Made by a program: the position numbers and the translations under genes. Shown here in pieces: positions 5,705 to 6,800 of a stretch of DNA of 6,800 bases. A model generated the notes under the pieces. The model did no database searches. It was not told the origin of the DNA and saw nothing but the letters and a program-made list of their open reading frames with translations. Each line of letters begins with the position of its first letter. Position 1 is the first letter of the stretch. Source of the DNA: Planctomycetota bacterium (GTDB lineage Bacteria; Planctomycetota; B129-G9); contig QNCA01000073.1 in assembly GCA_003644325.1 (NCBI GenBank), forward strand, positions 1 to 6,800, written 5' to 3'.

Positions 5705-6613
5705 ATGTTGAACACCTCAAGAGAGACCGCCGAAGTAAACGACGTCGCGACGCTGTCGCCCGTCCAGACGGACCAGTTGAAGGCGATTATAAAAGACATC
5801 GACAGCATCCCCTCGCTGCCGTCCGTCGTGGCGGAGGTGCATGAGGCCATACGCGACCCGCGGGTCAACGCCACTTACGTGGGCAAGATCATCAGCCGCG
5901 ACCAGTCGCTCTCGGCCAAGACGCTGCGGCTCGTCAACAGCGCCTTCTACGGCTTCCCGCGAAAGATAAACAATATCACCCGTGCCATCATCGTGATGGG
6001 TTTCAACAAGGTCAGCAACCTGGCGCTGACCGCCTCCATTCTGGACGCCTTCAAGCGCCGCGACCAGGACTTCGACTACGCCGGTTTCTGGAAACACGCC
6101 CTGGGCAGCGCCATCGCCGCGGAGGCGCTCGCAAAGAACCTCAAATCCGGCGAGTTCGAAGACGCCTTCGTCGCGGGCCTGCTGCACGACATCGGCAAAC
6201 TCGTTATGGCGCTCTACGCCAGGGAGGCATTCGCCAAGATACGCGAACACGTGCAAGAGGCGGACGTCCTCATGCTGGAGGCGGAGATGGAACTCTACGA
6301 GATAGACCACGCCCTGGTCGGGGCATGGCTGGCGGATGCGTGGAAGTTCCCCCCGAAACTCACCCGCGCCATACGCCTGCACCACAACCCCGAGGCCGCG
6401 CGTGAACACCAGGAGATAATCTACATCACGCACATATCCGATATCCTGTGCCGCGCGCTGGGAATCGGCAACGGCGGCGATAACAGGATACCCCTGGTGA
6501 ACAGAAAGGTGTGGAACGCGCTGAAACTGAACGACGCGGTAATAGATGCCTGCATGGGCGAAATCTACGCCGGCCTGGACAAGGCCAAGGATTTCCTTGA
6601 ACTGCTCAATTAA
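5705..6613 (+). CDS. HDOD domain signalling protein
   Basis: A 302-residue cytoplasmic protein made mostly of one HDOD domain (about residues 24-225), a relative of HD phosphohydrolases found in bacterial signal transduction. The family start IPSLPSVVAEV (35-45), the IISRDQSLSAKTLRLVNSAFYG block (62-83) and the AI-x-x-MGF-x-K-V-x-N-L turn (94-106) are clear. Many HDOD proteins have lost metal ligands, but here the HD set seems complete: His131, His161-Asp162 in LLHDIGKL, His202, His226-His227 and Asp246. No GYP motif is present, so a cyclic-di-GMP phosphodiesterase role is not supported. The first 23 residues are polar and probably disordered. Start is ATG at 5705, six bases after GAGGAGG. 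It follows the small HD-GYP-N-like gene and probably works with it; output and ligand are unknown. Confidence 0.92.
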   Translation: MLNTSRETAEVNDVATLSPVQTDQLKAIIKDIDSIPSLPSVVAEVHEAIRDPRVNATYVGKIISRDQSLSAKTLRLVNSAFYGFPRKINNITRAIIVMGFNKVSNLALTASILDAFKRRDQDFDYAGFWKHALGSAIAAEALAKNLKSGEFEDAFVAGLLHDIGKLVMALYAREAFAKIREHVQEADVLMLEAEMELYEIDHALVGAWLADAWKFPPKLTRAIRLHHNPEAAREHQEIIYITHISDILCRALGIGNGGDNRIPLVNRKVWNALKLNDAVIDACMGEIYAGLDKAKDFLELLN

Positions 6614-6626
6614 CCGAAAGGTGACC

Positions 6627-6752
6627 GAAAGATGACTGTCACCATTACCCGTTCGGACCCTGACGGGTCCTCAGGGCGAGGACCCGGAACGGGCGGAGCG
6701 CAGACCCCCCGACTTGTCGGGGGGGACCGGCTCGTAGGTGGTGACTGTCACC
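6627..6752. repeat. Hairpin repeat unit 3 after the HDOD gene
   Basis: The element begins with the 20-base post-stop repeat (6627-6646, containing GATGACTGTCACC) and ends with a perfect palindrome GGTGACTGTCACC (6740-6752). Two hairpins lie between. The first has GGGTCCTC (6665-6672) pairing with GAGGACCC (6678-6685), closed outside by CCCGTTC (6648-6654) with GAACGGG (6687-6693). The second has CCCCCCGA (6705-6712) pairing with TCGGGGGG (6717-6724) over a CTTG loop. The right flank CCGGCTCGTAGGT resembles the GGCTCCGTAATT flank of units 1 and 2. It could protect or end the HDOD message, but no T-tract follows. Confidence 0.7.
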
Positions 6753-6800
6753 TTTCCGACGCAATTAGGCGATTCCGGATGGATAACGTGCATGACATGC
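6753..6800. other. Window tail, nothing recognised
   Basis: The last 48 bases hold no reading frame, hairpin or motif that I can support. A following gene may begin beyond the window. Confidence 0.5.

Noticed and set aside
5705..6613. HD-GYP cyclic-di-GMP phosphodiesterase
   Set aside because: The GYP motif is absent, and the sequence follows the HDOD pattern from IPSLP onward.

Overview
The window looks like bacterial chromosome from a high-GC (roughly 60%), AT-poor organism. The gene pair at the left edge (an ABC-2 permease with a beta-rich external domain, overlapped by a membrane-anchored TPR-like protein) resembles pairs I know from Planctomycetota, Lentisphaerota and related deep-branching, often metagenome-assembled groups. 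I cannot fix the phylum from sequence alone. All five supported genes are on the + strand. No rRNA, tRNA, CRISPR array, prophage or transposase gene is visible.

Layout. (1) 1-2111: the C-terminal part of an ABC-2 type permease, open at the window edge, translationally coupled through a GTGA overlap to a 399-residue anchored helical-repeat protein. (2) 2112-2361: a 250-bp spacer with direct repeats, low-complexity CT-rich sequence and a GC-rich hairpin. (3) 2362-4764: a membrane-bound ion-translocating pyrophosphatase (hppA). Its residues indicate K+ dependence and suggest Na+ transport; it has an added N-terminal signal-like segment. (4) 4765-5287: 523 bp without a gene. The first half is a nest of palindrome-bounded hairpin repeats, one of them split by a MITE-like element. 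The second half is a structured leader ending in a terminator-like hairpin just before the next ribosome binding site. (5) 5288-6613: a two-gene unit, a small protein resembling the N-terminal domain of HD-GYP proteins followed by an HDOD protein with an intact HD ligand set. (6) 6614-6800: another hairpin repeat bounded by the same 13-base palindrome, then 48 bp with nothing recognisable.

How the parts work together. The first pair probably belongs to an export or envelope-related ABC system whose ATPase would lie upstream. The pyrophosphatase stands alone and couples pyrophosphate hydrolysis to an ion gradient. The HDOD pair is probably a signalling or regulatory module, and the leader in front of it could be an attenuator. 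The most unusual content is non-coding: a family of short elements bounded by the palindrome GGTGAC-N-GTCACC, placed directly after the stop codons of hppA and of the HDOD gene. Two copies keep their stems despite sequence change. One copy is interrupted by a 136-bp element with 21-bp inverted ends and an AATT duplication, and removing that element restores the copy almost exactly.
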